A stretch of DNA of 64,000 bases, taken from NCBI RefSeq assembly GCF_003344535.1, contig NZ_QPKS01000002.1, positions 124,001-188,000 on the forward strand, given 5' to 3'. Source of the stretch: Exiguobacterium flavidum. GTDB taxonomy: Bacteria > Bacillota > Bacilli > Exiguobacteriales > Exiguobacteriaceae. Below, piece by piece: positions 11,189 through 19,980 of this stretch. The notes beneath the pieces are model-generated. The model saw only the letters and a list, made by a program, of their open reading frames with translations, was not told where the DNA came from and searched no databases. The translations under genes were made by a program, and so were the position numbers. Within the stretch, counting starts at the first letter, position 1, and every line of letters starts with the position of its first letter.

Positions 11189-12163
11189 ATGGAATTGATG
11201 CAAGGAAAGCTGGAACAACAAAAAACGAAGAAGGTCGGACTCGGCCAGAAGCTCGGACCGCTGATCGGATTGCTCGCGATCATCATCGTCGTGACGATCC
11301 TCGAACCGGGCTTCCTGACCTTGCCGAACCTGTTCAACATTCTGCGGCAGGTCTCGATCAACGCCCTGATCGCTTTCGGCATGACGTTCGTCATTTTGAC
11401 CGGCGGGATCGACTTGTCGGTCGGATCGATCCTCGCGTTATCATCCGCGTTCGTCGCAGGGATGATGACGGACGGGACGTCGGCGATCGTCGCCGTCCTC
11501 GCCGGTCTGATCATCGGCGCCGTGATGGGTGCGCTCAACGGGATGGTCATCTCGCTCGGTAAGGTCGCACCGTTCATCGCGACGCTCGCGACGATGACGA
11601 TTTTCAGGGGATTGACGCTCGTCTACACGGACGGGAAGCCGATCACGAGTCTCGGCGATTCATCGTGGTTCGAGCTGTTCGGCCGCGGTTATCTCTGGAT
11701 CCTGCCGGTGCCGGCCGTGACGATGCTACTCGCCTTCTTCGTCCTGTTCTTCATCCTGAAGAAGACGACGTTCGGCCGCTATACCTATGCAATCGGCGGA
11801 AACGAGGAAGCGGCGAAGCTGATGGGGATCCAGGTCAACAAGGTGAAGATCATGATCTACTCCCTGTCAGGACTGCTCGCGGCACTCGCCGGCATCATTC
11901 TGACGTCCCGCCTCAACTCGGCACAGCCGACGGCAGGGACATCGTACGAACTCGACGCGATCGCTGCCGTCGTCCTCGGAGGCACGAGCCTCTCAGGCGG
12001 CCGGGGCTGGATCGTCGGGACATTGATCGGCGCCCTGATCATCGGGACGCTCAACAACGGACTCAACCTGCTCGGCGTGTCTTCTTTCTTCCAACTCGTC
12101 GTAAAAGGTCTTGTCATCCTGTTCGCCGTGCTCGTCGATCGCAAGCAAGCGAACGCATCATAA
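11189..12163 (+). CDS. rbsC: Ribose ABC transporter permease
   Basis: Membrane component of the ribose importer, forms the translocation pore as a dimer. 324 residues from the ATG at 11189, which has AGGGGG eight bases upstream and starts one base after the rbsA stop. Around eight to ten hydrophobic spans are visible; the cytoplasmic coupling segment GGNEEAAKLMGIQVNKVKI is typical of this family, as is the IDLSVGSILALSS motif. Interacts with RbsA inside and RbsB outside. Confidence 0.95.
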   Translation: MELMQGKLEQQKTKKVGLGQKLGPLIGLLAIIIVVTILEPGFLTLPNLFNILRQVSINALIAFGMTFVILTGGIDLSVGSILALSSAFVAGMMTDGTSAIVAVLAGLIIGAVMGALNGMVISLGKVAPFIATLATMTIFRGLTLVYTDGKPITSLGDSSWFELFGRGYLWILPVPAVTMLLAFFVLFFILKKTTFGRYTYAIGGNEEAAKLMGIQVNKVKIMIYSLSGLLAALAGIILTSRLNSAQPTAGTSYELDAIAAVVLGGTSLSGGRGWIVGTLIGALIIGTLNNGLNLLGVSSFFQLVVKGLVILFAVLVDRKQANAS

Positions 12164-12184
12164 TTTAACCAAGGAGGAACTACG

Positions 12185-13099
12185 ATGAAAAAACTGCTCG
12201 CACTGCTCATGATGGCGATGATGGTATTCGCCGCCGCCTGTTCGTCGGAACAGCCAGGAAGCACGGATGAAAAGGAGACTAAGACGAAGGACTTCAAGAT
12301 CGGCCTTTCGATCTCTACGTTGAACAACCCGTTCTTCGTCGCCCTGAAGGATGGCGCGGAGAAGGAAGCGAAGGCGCAAGGCGCGACGATCACGGTCGCG
12401 GACGCACAAAATGATGCGGCGAAGCAAGCGAGCGACGTCGAGGACATGATCCAGAAGAAAGTCGACTTGATCATCATCAACCCGACGGACTCGGCTGCAG
12501 TAGGTGCTGCGGTCCAAACGGCGAACGATGCGAACATCCCGGTCGTCACGGTCGACCGTAACGCAGAAAGCGGAGAAGTCGTCGCGCACATCGCGTCAGA
12601 CAACGTCGCGGGAGGCAAGCAGGCTGGCGAACTCATGATCGAGCTGGTCGGCGAGAAGGCGAAGGTCGTCGAACTCGAAGGTATCCCGGGTGCGTCAGCG
12701 ACGCGCGACCGCGGAGAAGGGTTCCACGCGGCAGTCGACGGCAAGCTCGACGTCGTCGCGAAGCAGTCGGCGAACTTCGACCGCGCGCAAGGTCTCTCGG
12801 TCATGGAGAACATCCTGCAAGACAACAAGGACATCAAGGCCGTCTTCGCGCACAACGACGAGATGGCGCTCGGTGCAGTCGAAGCGCTCCAGGCAGCTGG
12901 ACTCAAGGACGTCAAAGTCATCGGCTTCGATGCGACGGACGATGCGATGAAGGCAGTCGAGGAAGGCAAGATGGCGGGGACGGTCGCCCAGAAGCCGGCT
13001 GACATCGGCAAGATGGGTGTCGAGGCGGCGATCAAGCACCTCAAAGGCGAAGAAGTCGAGAAGAACATCCCGGTCGAACTCGAATTGATCAAGAAGTGA
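12185..13099 (+). CDS. rbsB: Ribose-binding lipoprotein
   Basis: Extracellular ribose receptor of the importer. 304 residues. The N-terminus MKKLLALLMMAMMVFAAACSSEQ is a lipoprotein signal with a lipobox (FAAAC), so the mature protein is anchored by Cys20. The type-1 periplasmic-binding fold follows (KIGLSISTLNNPFFVALKDG). AAGGAGGA precedes the ATG. Last gene of the operon, followed by a terminator. Confidence 0.95.
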   Translation: MKKLLALLMMAMMVFAAACSSEQPGSTDEKETKTKDFKIGLSISTLNNPFFVALKDGAEKEAKAQGATITVADAQNDAAKQASDVEDMIQKKVDLIIINPTDSAAVGAAVQTANDANIPVVTVDRNAESGEVVAHIASDNVAGGKQAGELMIELVGEKAKVVELEGIPGASATRDRGEGFHAAVDGKLDVVAKQSANFDRAQGLSVMENILQDNKDIKAVFAHNDEMALGAVEALQAAGLKDVKVIGFDATDDAMKAVEEGKMAGTVAQKPADIGKMGVEAAIKHLKGEEVEKNIPVELELIKK

Positions 13100-13150
13100 C
13101 GCGAAGCAATGTCGGCGCAAAAGCCGTCTGACTCCGTCAAGGGAACGAGG

Positions 13151-13193
13151 AAGGCACATATTTCGGCGTGATTCGCCGGATATGTGCCTTTTC
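13151..13193 (+). terminator. Terminator of the rbs operon
   Basis: AAGGCACATAT (13151-13161) pairs with ATATGTGCCTT (13180-13190), with an inner GGCG/CGCC extension, followed by TTCTGT. A long stem with a short T tail. Confidence 0.85.
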
Positions 13194-13238
13194 TGTCCCT
13201 TTCGACAAGGGCTTGATACGTTTATAGAGAGGATTGAC

Positions 13239-13267
13239 TTGTTCCCTTCCAGATTTTTCTCTATAAT
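13239..13267 (+). promoter_or_regulatory. Candidate secG promoter
   Basis: TTGTTC (13239-13244), a 17-base spacer and TATAAT (13262-13267), 33 bases before the secG start. A better -35 match TTGACT at 13234 is spaced 22 bases and is less likely. Confidence 0.65.
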
Positions 13268-13299
13268 GAAGGGAGCGTATATTTGAAGGAGGAACACCG

Positions 13300-13533
13300 A
13301 TGATCATTCAAAACGTGGCTCTTGTCGGCCTCATCATCGTTTCAGTTCTCCTCATCATCGTCGTGCTGCTCATGTCTGGCCGTACAGCTGGACTCGGAGC
13401 GCTCACTGGTGGGGCAGAACAACTATTTGGTCGCCAAAAAGCTCGTGGCTTGGATGCGGTACTCAACCGTGTGGCGTCAATTCTCGGCGCTTTGCTCTTT
13501 ATCTTGGCGTTGATCGTCGCTTTCTATAAGTGA
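13300..13533 (+). CDS. secG: Protein translocase subunit SecG
   Basis: Small accessory subunit of the SecYEG channel. 77 residues with two hydrophobic segments: residues ~5-25 (ALVGLIIVSVLLIIVVLLM) and ~56-75 (VASILGALLFILALIVAF). The link carries the family motif SGRTAGLGALTGGAEQLFG. AAGGAGGA precedes the ATG. The order secG-est-rnr-smpB-ssrA is conserved in Bacilli. Confidence 0.95.
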   Translation: MIIQNVALVGLIIVSVLLIIVVLLMSGRTAGLGALTGGAEQLFGRQKARGLDAVLNRVASILGALLFILALIVAFYK

Positions 13534-13539
13534 GCATCG

Positions 13540-13574
13540 AAACGACAGTTGCGAGTAGGCGCTGTCGTTTTTTT
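13540..13574 (+). terminator. Terminator after secG
   Basis: AAACGACAG (13540-13548) pairs with CTGTCGTTT (13562-13570), followed by a run of T residues. Confidence 0.88.
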
Positions 13575-13633
13575 GTACTTGCCGGTCTAAAAAGAAATAC
13601 TTTTTGGGTATAGATTTAGAGGGGGATTTTGCA

Positions 13634-14374
13634 ATGAAAATCAGTCTACCGAAACCATTCTACTTCGAAGGCGGGGAGCGTGCGGTCCTGTTGCTGCACG
13701 GCTTCACGGGCTCGAGCGCGGACGTCCGGATTCTCGGACGTTACCTGCAGAAGAAGGGCTATTCGTCGCTCGCGCCGCAGTACAAGGGACACGCCGCGCC
13801 GCCGGAGGAACTGACGAAGACAGGACCTGCCGACTGGTGGCAGGACGTGCTTGACGCCTACGCGGAGCTCGAGGCGAAAGGGTACGCTGAGATCGCGGTC
13901 TGCGGACTGTCGCTCGGCGGCGTCCTCTCACTGAAGCTCGCGACGGAGAAGCCGGTCAAGGCCGTCATCCCGATGTGTGCTCCGGCCTACATCAAGAGCG
14001 AAGAAGTGATGTATGCAGGTGTGACGGAGTACGCCCGCGAATTCAAGAAGCGGGAAGGCAAATCGCCTGAGCAAATCGAGGCGGAGATGGCTGAGTTCGA
14101 GCCGATGCCGACGCTGAAGGACTTGCAGCGGCTGCTCGAAGAGACGCGAGACTCGCTCGGTGAGATCTATTCGCCGACGCTCGTCGTCCAAGCGAGAGAC
14201 GACCATATGATCAACACGGATTCAGCAAATATCATTCACGACGGGGTGAACGCGTTCCAAAAGGAACTGATCTGGTACGAGGAATCGGGTCACGTCATCA
14301 CCCTCGACAAAGAAAAAGACAAGCTCCACGAGGACATCTATCATTTCCTCGAGTCCCTCAACTGGAGCAACTAA
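13634..14374 (+). CDS. est: Carboxylesterase, Est30 type
   Basis: Alpha/beta hydrolase that cleaves short acyl esters; resembles Geobacillus Est30. 246 residues. Nucleophile serine lies in GLSLGG (~residue 93), the acid in [10 protein letters not shown] (~195), and the histidine in ESGHVITLD (~225); the oxyanion HGFTGSS follows strand 3. The ATG at 13634 is chosen because AGAGGGGGA lies eight bases upstream; an upstream in-frame TTG has no such site. Cytoplasmic, no signal peptide. Followed by rnr after 14 bases. Confidence 0.9.
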   Translation: MKISLPKPFYFEGGERAVLLLHGFTGSSADVRILGRYLQKKGYSSLAPQYKGHAAPPEELTKTGPADWWQDVLDAYAELEAKGYAEIAVCGLSLGGVLSLKLATEKPVKAVIPMCAPAYIKSEEVMYAGVTEYAREFKKREGKSPEQIEAEMAEFEPMPTLKDLQRLLEETRDSLGEIYSPTLVVQARDDHMINTDSANIIHDGVNAFQKELIWYEESGHVITLDKEKDKLHEDIYHFLESLNWSN

Positions 14375-14388
14375 CTGGAGGTGCAACG

Positions 14389-16740
14389 TTGGATTTAAGA
14401 GAACGTATACTCGAAATCATCAAGGCGGACGAGCGTCCGCTTTCGATCGATCAATTAACGACGAAACTCGAACTGAGCGATACGGCTGAGTTCAAAGAAC
14501 TGATCAAGACACTGAATGTACTCGAAGACGAGGCACTCATCGCACGCACGCGTTCGAACAAATATGGCACGCTGCAGAACATCGGGCAGGTCGCGGGAAA
14601 GATTTCCGTCCACCAGCGCGGGTTCGGTTTCGTCTCGCCTGAAGACGGTTCTGTCGGCGACATCTTCCTGCCTGCGAACGAGCTCGAGAACGTCTACAAT
14701 GGGGACCGCGTCCTCGTCAAGGTGTTCGCCGAGTCACGCGGCGGAGACCGCCGGGAAGGCAAGCTGCTCAAGATCCTGTCACGAGGACCGGCCGATTTCG
14801 TCGGAACGTTCATCGTGCCAAAAGGCCGACTCGAGTCGCTCGCCTATATCGAGCCGGACGACACGAAGCTGAGCTTCCTGCCGGTCGTCGCGCCGGAAGA
14901 GACGCTTGGCGCCGTCGACGGGCACAAGGTGCTCGCACGGATCACGAAGTATCCGGACGGACGTTTCGCCGGTACGGCGAAGGTCCTCCAGATCATCGGA
15001 CACAAGAACGACCCTGGCGTCGACATCCTGTCGATCGTCTATAAGCATGGCATCAACACGGAATTCTCGAAGGAGGCGATTGCTGAGGCGAACGCCGTAC
15101 CGGATGAGATCGACGAGAAGGATCTCGTCGGACGCGTCGACCTGCGCAAGGAGACGATCGTCACGATCGACGGCGCGGACGCGAAGGACCTCGATGACGC
15201 GGTGCACGTCAAGCGTCTCTCGAACGGCAACTATGAGCTCGGCGTCCACATCGCGGACGTCTCGCATTACGTCAAGGAGAACTCGGCACTCGACGAGGAA
15301 GCGCTCGAGCGCGGGACGAGCGTCTATCTCGTCGACCGCGTCATCCCGATGATCCCGCACCGCCTGTCGAACGGGATCTGCTCGCTCAACCCGCACGTCG
15401 ACCGCCTGACGCTCAGCTGCGTCATGGAAATCGACGGCAACGGGACGGTCGTCAACCATGAGATCTTCCAGAGCGTCATCAAGACGGTCGAACGGATGAC
15501 CTATACGGACGTCCGCAAGATCGTCGAGCGCGAGGACGAGGAAGTGATCGAGCGCTACAAGGACCTCGTCGACAACTTCGACGAGATGGCAGCACTCGCA
15601 GCGATCCTGCGTGAGCGCCGCTCGCGCCGTGGGGCGATCAACTTCGACTTCCCGGAAGCGAAGGTCGTCGTCAACGAGGAAGGCAAGACGAGCGACATCC
15701 TGCTCCGCGAACGTTCGGTCGCCGAGAAGCTGATCGAGGAGTTCATGCTCGCGGCGAACGAGACGGTCGCAGAGCACGTCCAGCGCCAGGAGTTGCCGTT
15801 CATGTACCGGATCCACGATGAGCCGAAAACGGAACGTCTCGACACGTTCTTCCAGTTCATCGCGAACTTCGGGATCAACATCGAACGTAAAGGCGAATCG
15901 GTCGCACCGAAGACGCTCCAGAAGATCCTCGACGCGGTCGAAGGCGAGCCGGAAGAGGCCGTCGTCAGCACGGTCATGCTGCGCTCGCTCCAACAGGCGA
16001 AATATGACGTCGAGCCGATCGGCCACTTCGGTCTGTCGACGGACTACTATACGCACTTCACGTCACCGATCCGCCGTTATCCGGACTTGATGGTCCACCG
16101 TCTGCTCCGTCAATACGTCATCTTCGGAGACAAGTCGGAGTCGACTCGGGCACGTTACGCGGAGACGCTTCCTGAGATCGCGGACCACGCCTCGAAACGG
16201 GAACGCCGTGCCGTCGATGCGGAACGCGAGACGAACGCGCTCAAGAAGGCGGAATATATGGAGCAGCACATCGGTGACACGTTCGAAGGTGTCGTCAGCG
16301 GCGTGACGAACTTCGGGATGTTCGTCGAACTCCCGAACACGATCGAAGGACTCGTCCACATCCAGGCGATGACGGACGACTTCTACCGCTACGATGAAGC
16401 GAACTATCAGCTGATCGGTGAGCGGACGAAGCAGCAGTTCCGGATCGGCGACACGGTCGAGATCAAGGTGACTGGCGTCAACATCGACGAGAAGACGATC
16501 GACTTCGTCGTCGTCGGCATGCCGGAACGCGAGAACAAGCGCCGCTTCGAGTCGAAGACGATCCGCTCGAGCGGAGGACGTCCGGGTCAGAAGCGCGACG
16601 ATAAGGACGGCAAGAAACCACGCGGACGCGGCGGCAAGCCGAAGGACCAATCGAAGGGCCGCGGCTTCGCGAAGAAGGATGCGAAGGACAAGCCTCCGTT
16701 CCATAAAGGTGTCTCAGGCAAGAAGAAAAAGAAGCGCTGA
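14389..16740 (+). CDS. rnr: Ribonuclease R
   Basis: 3'-5' exoribonuclease that degrades structured RNA and tmRNA-tagged messages. 783 residues: N-terminal winged helix and cold-shock domains (VHQRGFGFVSPEDG near residue 73), the RNB catalytic domain with the metal-binding DGADAKDLDDAV near 265, a C-terminal S1 domain (GDTFEGVVSGVTNFGMFVEL near 630), and a basic tail ending GKKKKKR. Starts with TTG; CTGGAGGTG lies six bases upstream and no better ATG is in range. Adjacent to smpB and ssrA, with which it works. Confidence 0.96.
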   Translation: MDLRERILEIIKADERPLSIDQLTTKLELSDTAEFKELIKTLNVLEDEALIARTRSNKYGTLQNIGQVAGKISVHQRGFGFVSPEDGSVGDIFLPANELENVYNGDRVLVKVFAESRGGDRREGKLLKILSRGPADFVGTFIVPKGRLESLAYIEPDDTKLSFLPVVAPEETLGAVDGHKVLARITKYPDGRFAGTAKVLQIIGHKNDPGVDILSIVYKHGINTEFSKEAIAEANAVPDEIDEKDLVGRVDLRKETIVTIDGADAKDLDDAVHVKRLSNGNYELGVHIADVSHYVKENSALDEEALERGTSVYLVDRVIPMIPHRLSNGICSLNPHVDRLTLSCVMEIDGNGTVVNHEIFQSVIKTVERMTYTDVRKIVEREDEEVIERYKDLVDNFDEMAALAAILRERRSRRGAINFDFPEAKVVVNEEGKTSDILLRERSVAEKLIEEFMLAANETVAEHVQRQELPFMYRIHDEPKTERLDTFFQFIANFGINIERKGESVAPKTLQKILDAVEGEPEEAVVSTVMLRSLQQAKYDVEPIGHFGLSTDYYTHFTSPIRRYPDLMVHRLLRQYVIFGDKSESTRARYAETLPEIADHASKRERRAVDAERETNALKKAEYMEQHIGDTFEGVVSGVTNFGMFVELPNTIEGLVHIQAMTDDFYRYDEANYQLIGERTKQQFRIGDTVEIKVTGVNIDEKTIDFVVVGMPERENKRRFESKTIRSSGGRPGQKRDDKDGKKPRGRGGKPKDQSKGRGFAKKDAKDKPPFHKGVSGKKKKKR

Positions 16741-16775
16741 TAAGCGCTTCCGTCAAGAAAAGTGGTGTATCTGAC

Positions 16776-17246
16776 ATGGCAAAGAACAAGGATTCGAACG
16801 TGCTCGCGAACAACAAACGGGCATCGTTCGACTACGCGATCGAGGACACGATCGAGGCAGGTCTCGTCTTGACGGGCACGGAGATCAAATCCGTCCGTAA
16901 AGGCAAGATCAGCATCGGGGACGCGTTCGTCCGGTTCGACAATGGCGAGGCGATCCTCTGGAACGCGAACATCGCCCATTTCGAACAAGGGAACCGCTAC
17001 AACCATGAACCGCTCCGCCCACGCAAGATGCTGCTCCACAAGAAGCAGATCGAGCAATTGATGAGTTCCGTGACGCGCGACGGCTATACGGTCGTTCCGC
17101 TCAAGGTCTACATCAAGAACGGGTTCGCGAAATGTCTCATCGGCCTCGGGCGCGGTAAGAAGAAGTACGACAAGCGGGAAGACCTGAAGAAGAAGGACGC
17201 GAAGCGCGAGATCGACCGGACGCTGCGCGACAAGCAGAAGTATTGA
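16776..17246 (+). CDS. smpB: SsrA-binding protein SmpB
   Basis: Binds tmRNA and brings it to stalled ribosomes. 156 residues, the usual size, with the OB-fold core (NNKRASFDYAIEDTIEAGLVLTGTEIKSVRKGK) and a basic C-terminal tail (KKYDKREDLKKKDAKREIDRTLRDKQKY) that mimics the codon-anticodon region in the decoding centre. Directly upstream of ssrA, its RNA partner. The Shine-Dalgarno site is weak (AAGTGGTG). Confidence 0.97.
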   Translation: MAKNKDSNVLANNKRASFDYAIEDTIEAGLVLTGTEIKSVRKGKISIGDAFVRFDNGEAILWNANIAHFEQGNRYNHEPLRPRKMLLHKKQIEQLMSSVTRDGYTVVPLKVYIKNGFAKCLIGLGRGKKKYDKREDLKKKDAKREIDRTLRDKQKY

Positions 17247-17271
17247 AGCCGTAACGTTTTTCTGGTACAGT
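17243..17271 (+). promoter_or_regulatory. Tentative ssrA promoter
   Basis: TTGAAG (17243-17248) overlaps the smpB stop; TACAGT (17266-17271) follows after 17 bases. A TATAAC at 17271-17276 is an alternative -10. Either would start the transcript shortly before mature tmRNA. Confidence 0.4.
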
Positions 17272-17304
17272 ATAACTAAGCCGGAAGGCCCCATTTTCTA
17301 TCAT

Positions 17305-17660
17305 GGGGACGTTACGGATTCGACGGGGGTAGTTCGGTCTTCTGTGGCGTGTCGAGGGGTCGGCCTCGTTAAAACGCACCAGCCATAACTGGCAAAACTA
17401 ACACACAACTCGCAGCAGCTTAATTGCCGCTACGGATCCTAGCAGCCGTCGCCTGGTCGGCTGATTTCTAGGGTCTCACTCTAAACAGGCTACGCTCGGA
17501 CCTTTCCGTCTGTAGGGAATGAGAAGAGATTGAATCAGACTGGTCGGATGGACGCCTGTCAATTGGCAGCCTGACGACGAGACTTCAATAAATTGACTAC
17601 ACACGTAGAAGCTTAAGAATACGATGCCTTCGGACGTGGGTTCGACTCCCACCGTCTCCA
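17305..17660 (+). ncRNA. ssrA: Transfer-messenger RNA (tmRNA)
   Basis: Rescues stalled ribosomes. The 5' end GGGGACGTTACGGATTCGAC matches bacterial tmRNA. GGGGACG pairs with CGTCTCC (17653-17659), including the G3-U70 pair that marks an alanine acceptor; the T arm is GTGGG-TTCGACT-CCCAC (17636-17652). The tag reading frame is 17391-17423, encoding GKTNTQLAAA-stop, so the tag with the charged alanine is AGKTNTQLAAA. After the discriminator A17660 the genome reads CTA, not CCA, so the 3' CCA appears not to be encoded. Boundaries are from pairing. Confidence 0.96.
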
Positions 17661-17671
17661 CTACCGAATAG

Positions 17672-17700
17672 GCGCTCTCGATATCGAGGGCGTCTTTTTT
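17672..17700 (+). terminator. Terminator of ssrA
   Basis: GCGCTCTCG (17672-17680) and CGAGGGCGT (17685-17693) form a nine-pair stem with an ATAT loop and a run of T residues to 17700. Confidence 0.9.
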
Positions 17701-17729
17701 AGACATTCTTTTTGAAAGGGGTTACATCG

Positions 17730-18242
17730 ATGATCAGAAAAGCGACACTTGCCGACAGCAAGTCATTCGCGGAACTGTTGCGGCGGATCGACCGCGAATC
17801 GAAGAACATGTTGCGCGAACCGGATGAGCAGACGCTCTCGAGCGAGCAGGCCGAGGCGATGATCGAGAAGTTCGGCCAGTCGCCGAACTCCTGCATCCTC
17901 GTCGCGGAAGAGGATGGACAGCTCGTCGGCTACTGTTTACTCAGCGGCAGCGACCTCGCACGGACCCGCCACGCGACCCGGCTCGTCCTCGGTGTCATGC
18001 AGGCGCATTCGGACAAAGGCATCGGGACGGCGCTGCTCAAGATGGCGGACGAGTTCGCGGCGACGGCCGGGATCCACCGGACCGAGCTGACGGTGCGCAA
18101 GGACAATGCGCGCGCGATTCACCTGTACCATAAGATGGGCTTTGAGATCGAAGGGACGAAGCGCGACTCGCTCCTGGTCGACGGTGAATATGTCGATGAA
18201 CTGTATATGGCGAAGTTGTACGAAACAGACCCGGAACGCTGA
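17730..18242 (+). CDS. GNAT-family N-acetyltransferase
   Basis: 170 residues with the acetyl-CoA binding motif A around HSDKGIGTALLKMADEFA (~residue 93) and the C-terminal motif B pattern RKDNARAIHLYHKMGFEIEGTKRDSLLVDGEYVDELYMAKL typical of RimL/PhnO-like acyltransferases. Substrate not predictable. ATG at 17730 has GAAAGGGG eight bases upstream; a TTG at 17712 is less likely. Single gene downstream of the ssrA terminator, convergent with hisK. Confidence 0.85.
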   Translation: MIRKATLADSKSFAELLRRIDRESKNMLREPDEQTLSSEQAEAMIEKFGQSPNSCILVAEEDGQLVGYCLLSGSDLARTRHATRLVLGVMQAHSDKGIGTALLKMADEFAATAGIHRTELTVRKDNARAIHLYHKMGFEIEGTKRDSLLVDGEYVDELYMAKLYETDPER

Positions 18243-18256
18243 ATGCGTCCCGGGTC
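18228..18256. terminator. Shared convergent terminator between GNAT gene and hisK
   Basis: GACCCGG (18228-18234) pairs with CCGGGTC (18250-18256) and the inner ACGC (18236-18239) with GCGT (18245-18248). It spans the stop codon of the GNAT gene and lies at the 3' end of hisK, so it can act on both strands. Confidence 0.65.
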
Positions 18257-18261
18257 TTCGT

Positions 18262-19056
18262 TTACCAATTGAAATCGAAATCAGCCGCGACGTCCTGCGC
18301 GAGATGGGCGTCCGATCCATAGACGAGCGGAATTCCGAGAGACTGCGTGACCGTCAGCAGTTCAGGGTATGGATAAGGAAGGCCGCAGAGCGGTTTGCGG
18401 AATCCAGCCGTGTTGACGTCGAGTGAGAAGTCGACCTGGCGCACCTTCTTGATCGTCTCGATCAGGTTGTCCGGTTCCGCCTCGAGCGGGAAACGTTTGA
18501 TGTACTTCGTCGGCAATGTCAGGTGTCCGAGACGTTTCGGCTGATGTTCGCCGAGGTTCGTCATGAGGAGCGCTTGGATGCCTTCGTAATAGCGCTCATG
18601 CGCCTTCTTGACGGAGCCCATCACCTCGACGATTTCAGCGAACGTATCGTCGCTGTAGTCGACCGAATAGTAGCGGTCACCGATCCAGAGATAGTGGAGC
18701 GAGAGGATGCCGTCAGTCAGCCGCGGCGCATAGCGGGCGATGATGTCACGCGTCCCGTCGACGTCGTTCTCGAAGTAATCGAACTCGAGACCGATCCTGA
18801 TGTCGATCTGATCCTTATATTCTTCGCGAAGTGCGGTCAATTCCTCGATGTAACGTTCCGCATCCTCGAACGTCATGCCGGAATCCTTTTCCGGAGCCGG
18901 GTCGTCGAGACCTTCCGGCAGCGGGGCGTGTTCGGTGAAGCTGATCCGCTCGAGCCCGCGGTCAAGTGCGGTCTCGATGTACGATCTCAGGGAATCCTTC
19001 GTTCCGTGCGGGCAGTAGGGGGAGTGCACATGGCCATCCCATTTCGTTAGTTGCAT
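18262..19056 (-). CDS. hisK: Histidinol-phosphatase, PHP family
   Basis: Removes phosphate from histidinol phosphate, the step before hisD. 264 residues. PHP metal motifs are visible: DGHVHSPYCPHG at the N-terminus, FTEHAPL near 40, GLEFDYF near 88, LSLHYLW near 118, and GSDAH near 250. The ATG at 19056 has AGGAGGA eight bases upstream. It is divergent from the his operon, which lacks its own phosphatase (HisB here is dehydratase only), so it completes the pathway. Confidence 0.92.
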   Translation of the reverse strand: MQLTKWDGHVHSPYCPHGTKDSLRSYIETALDRGLERISFTEHAPLPEGLDDPAPEKDSGMTFEDAERYIEELTALREEYKDQIDIRIGLEFDYFENDVDGTRDIIARYAPRLTDGILSLHYLWIGDRYYSVDYSDDTFAEIVEVMGSVKKAHERYYEGIQALLMTNLGEHQPKRLGHLTLPTKYIKRFPLEAEPDNLIETIKKVRQVDFSLDVNTAGFRKPLCGLPYPYPELLTVTQSLGIPLVYGSDAHLAQDVAADFDFNW

Positions 19057-19075
19057 AAAAAAATCCTCCTTCGGC

Positions 19076-19105
19076 TTGACAGCATGGTCCAAAACACGAT
19101 ATCTT
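19076..19105 (+). promoter_or_regulatory. Candidate his operon promoter
   Basis: TTGACA (19076-19081), an 18-base spacer and TATCTT (19100-19105). It lies in the 102-base gap between hisK and hisZ. No T-box or leader peptide is evident in the short leader. Confidence 0.6.
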
Positions 19106-19158
19106 ATCAGTAAATATTTTAGTGTGGTAAAGTGATAATAAGTTAAAGGGGTGGGACG

Positions 19159-19980
19159 ATGCAATCATTTTCTACGATTCGACTAAAAAGCGGGGCGACC
19201 GATCACGTCGGAAAGTCGGCTGAGCGCCTGCAGCGCGTCATCCGTCAATTAGAGGACGGCCTCCATAGTCATGACTATACCCGTTTGATCACGCCTTTAA
19301 TAGAAGAAGTCGGCGGACGGGAACAGATTCGGATGGATTTCACGACGAGTGTCGCCCGAGCGCTGTCTGAGCGCGGACGTGAACAATATAAGAAGGTATT
19401 CTACAGCGGTTCCGTCTTCCAGCCGGAGGAGAAGTTCCAGGTCGGCTTCGAGGAACGGGGCGACATCGATGAGAAGAAGGCGATCAGCCTCGCCGTCGAG
19501 CTCGTCGAGGAGCTGACCGGCAAGAAGGTGACGTTGTCGATCGGGGACGCGGGGTTGATCGAGCAGCTGCTTGCGGCGCACGTCAAAGACCATCATCTGC
19601 GCGAACAGGTGACGGAGATGTTGCGCCAGCGGAACGTCATCGAACTGAAGCGCGTCGCGAAACAGCTCGGGGACCCTTTGCTCGGCAAGTTGCCGATCCT
19701 GTTCGGGCGTGAAGGCGCGGAACTGATCTTGCCGCACGTCGACGAGGAACGCTTGAACCAGGTCATCGCTCTCGCGGACGACTTGCAGGCGGATCTCGAC
19801 TTCGGTCAGATGGGCTTGCAGAACTATTATGACGGGGTCACCGTCCACGGCTTCATCGACGGCGTGCCGGAACCGGTGCTGATCGGCGGACGGTACGACC
19901 GGCTGTATGAACAATTCGGACAAGAACAACGGGCGTTCGGCATCGGGTTTTCCGTCGAACGGCTCGCGGAGGTGCTGTAA
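19159..19980 (+). CDS. hisZ: ATP phosphoribosyltransferase regulatory subunit HisZ, compact form
   Basis: Histidyl-tRNA-synthetase paralogue that pairs with short HisG to form the active first enzyme of histidine synthesis. 273 residues, against about 390 in Bacillus; the class-II core is present (RQLEDGLHSHDYTRLITPLIEE, ARALSERG, FYSGSVFQPEEKFQVGFEERG, and GGRYDRLYEQFG near the end), but the extra C-terminal domain of longer HisZ proteins is absent. AAAGGGGTGGG precedes the ATG. Abuts hisG with no gap. Confidence 0.88.
   Translation: MQSFSTIRLKSGATDHVGKSAERLQRVIRQLEDGLHSHDYTRLITPLIEEVGGREQIRMDFTTSVARALSERGREQYKKVFYSGSVFQPEEKFQVGFEERGDIDEKKAISLAVELVEELTGKKVTLSIGDAGLIEQLLAAHVKDHHLREQVTEMLRQRNVIELKRVAKQLGDPLLGKLPILFGREGAELILPHVDEERLNQVIALADDLQADLDFGQMGLQNYYDGVTVHGFIDGVPEPVLIGGRYDRLYEQFGQEQRAFGIGFSVERLAEVL

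Noticed and set aside
11857-13140. 427-codon open frame on the minus strand
   Set aside because: Antisense to rbsC and rbsB; Ser/Ala-rich shadow without ribosome binding site.
13234-13239. TTGACT as -35 of secG
   Set aside because: Spacing to TATAAT is 22 bases, too long; TTGTTC at 13239 gives 17.
14779-16056. 425-codon open frame on the minus strand
   Set aside because: Antisense to the RNB domain of rnr; no plausible start signal or family.
17476-17706. 76-codon open frame on the minus strand
   Set aside because: Antisense to the 3' half of tmRNA.
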